The translations under genes and the position numbers were made by a program. Positions 31,987 through 32,302 of a stretch of DNA of 32,302 bases are shown piece by piece. Under the pieces are notes generated by a model that did no database searches, was not told the DNA's origin, and saw only the letters and a program-made list of their open reading frames with translations. Numbering within the stretch: position 1 is the stretch's first letter; each line of letters opens with the position of its first letter. Source of the stretch: Syntrophaceae bacterium (GTDB lineage Bacteria; Desulfobacterota; BSN033; UBA1163); the NCBI GenBank assembly GCA_013388645.1, contig JACAEV010000170.1:1-32302 (forward strand). Direction: 5' to 3'.

Positions 31987-32302
31987 TCACAAACAATTCC
32001 ATATTCCCTCCATCACTCCACCGATATTCTCAAAAACATCCCTATCCGAAAACCCCAGAACCTTTAAACACATTTTTCTGAGGACATCATCCCCTCCCCA
32101 GTCTTTTGCTGGCCCTTTTCAGAATAGTGTTGTCCAACATCAAGCTCGATCACAAGATTGGCTTTCGGACAGTAAAAATCTACAATGTACTTTCCAATAA
32201 TCTTTTGGCGGTAAAATTGATACCCCTTCAATTGCTTTCGTCTCCATTTCAACCACACTCTGTTTTCAGCATCGGTCATATTTTTTCTGAGATGCTGCGA
32301 TA
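31987..32302 (-). pseudogene. DUF559-domain protein (Vsr-like nuclease fold), frameshifted and cut by the window edge
   Basis: The first frame, entering from the window edge, reads HLRKNMTDAENRVWLKWRR and continues through YQFYRQKIIGKYIVDFYCP and LVIELDVGQH. These are the conserved parts of DUF559 proteins, including the D/E-x-x residues of a PD-(D/E)XK-type fold. It then hits a stop at about 32064. A second frame beginning about 32 codons after GQH resumes the family ending with DDVLRKMCLKVLGFSDRDV, then FENIGGVMEGIW, and ends at TGA (31987-31989). A one-frame shift in a G-rich run near 32095-32110 joins them. It could be real decay or a sequencing error in a homopolymer. The usual family length is about 120 residues. 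Confidence 0.75.

Noticed and set aside
1-32302. CRISPR array, tRNA or rRNA genes, defence system or prophage
   Set aside because: I read for regular spacer-repeat arrays, tRNA cloverleaf ends and phage or defence genes and saw none. The short-period repeats have no spacers.

Overview
This 32.3 kb window looks like a chromosomal segment of a Gram-negative, LPS-making bacterium. The evidence is a pair of GT9 ADP-heptose transferases, a core-type GT2, a large set of O-antigen/capsule-type sugar enzymes, a TonB-type protein and an FtsB-like divisome protein. Gene style, intergenic repeat style and the REP-associated transposase suggest a Desulfobacterota/Nitrospirota-like lineage. That is inference; no rRNA, tRNA or other phylogenetic marker is present.

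Layout. (1) 1-2210: the tail of a HAD-IIA phosphatase, then two secreted proteins of unknown function behind a good sigma70-like promoter. (2) 2211-2851: mostly non-coding, with the decayed, frameshifted core of a B12-binding radical SAM protein. (3) 2852-9341: housekeeping-type genes. These are a Pcm-like isoaspartyl methyltransferase with an N-terminal export-like segment (minus strand), then on the plus strand a TPR protein of about 1,000 residues translationally coupled to a TonB-C protein, an FtsB-like protein, a radical SAM enzyme and a YbgC-like thioesterase. (4) 9459-28292: a nearly continuous plus-strand glycan locus of 17 glycan genes plus one inserted transposase gene. It holds two heptosyltransferases, a WaaE-like GT2, a sugar-nucleotide epimerase, a DegT aminotransferase, WaaG-like and paired GT4 enzymes, two left-handed beta-helix acetyltransferases, a methyltransferase, an MBOAT/SGNH acylation pair, a rhamnosyl-type GT2, a fused WbpB-WbpD protein, a UDP-GlcNAc 2-epimerase/WbpI-like enzyme and a GT39 membrane glycosyltransferase. 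A REP-associated tyrosine transposase with perfect 23-bp inverted repeats lies inside it. (5) 28336-31874, minus strand: phosphodiesterase, cysD and cysN (sulfate activation), converging on the glycan operon. (6) The right edge holds a frameshifted DUF559 protein.

How the genes work together: the heptosyltransferases and WaaE/WaaG-like enzymes would build the inner and outer LPS core. WbpBD, the DegT aminotransferase and the WbpI-like epimerase together match three consecutive parts of the route to UDP-2,3-diacetamido-2,3-dideoxy-mannuronic acid; the UDP-GlcNAc 6-dehydrogenase must lie elsewhere. The GT4/GT2 enzymes would assemble the chain, the MBOAT/SGNH pair and acetyltransferases would decorate it, and the GT39 protein probably transfers a lipid-linked sugar. 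The adjacent CysDN may feed sulfation or ordinary sulfur assimilation.

The most unusual feature is the number of short-period repeats of 7-10 bp, some arranged as phased palindromes. They occur between genes and also inside coding sequences, where they have been absorbed in frame.
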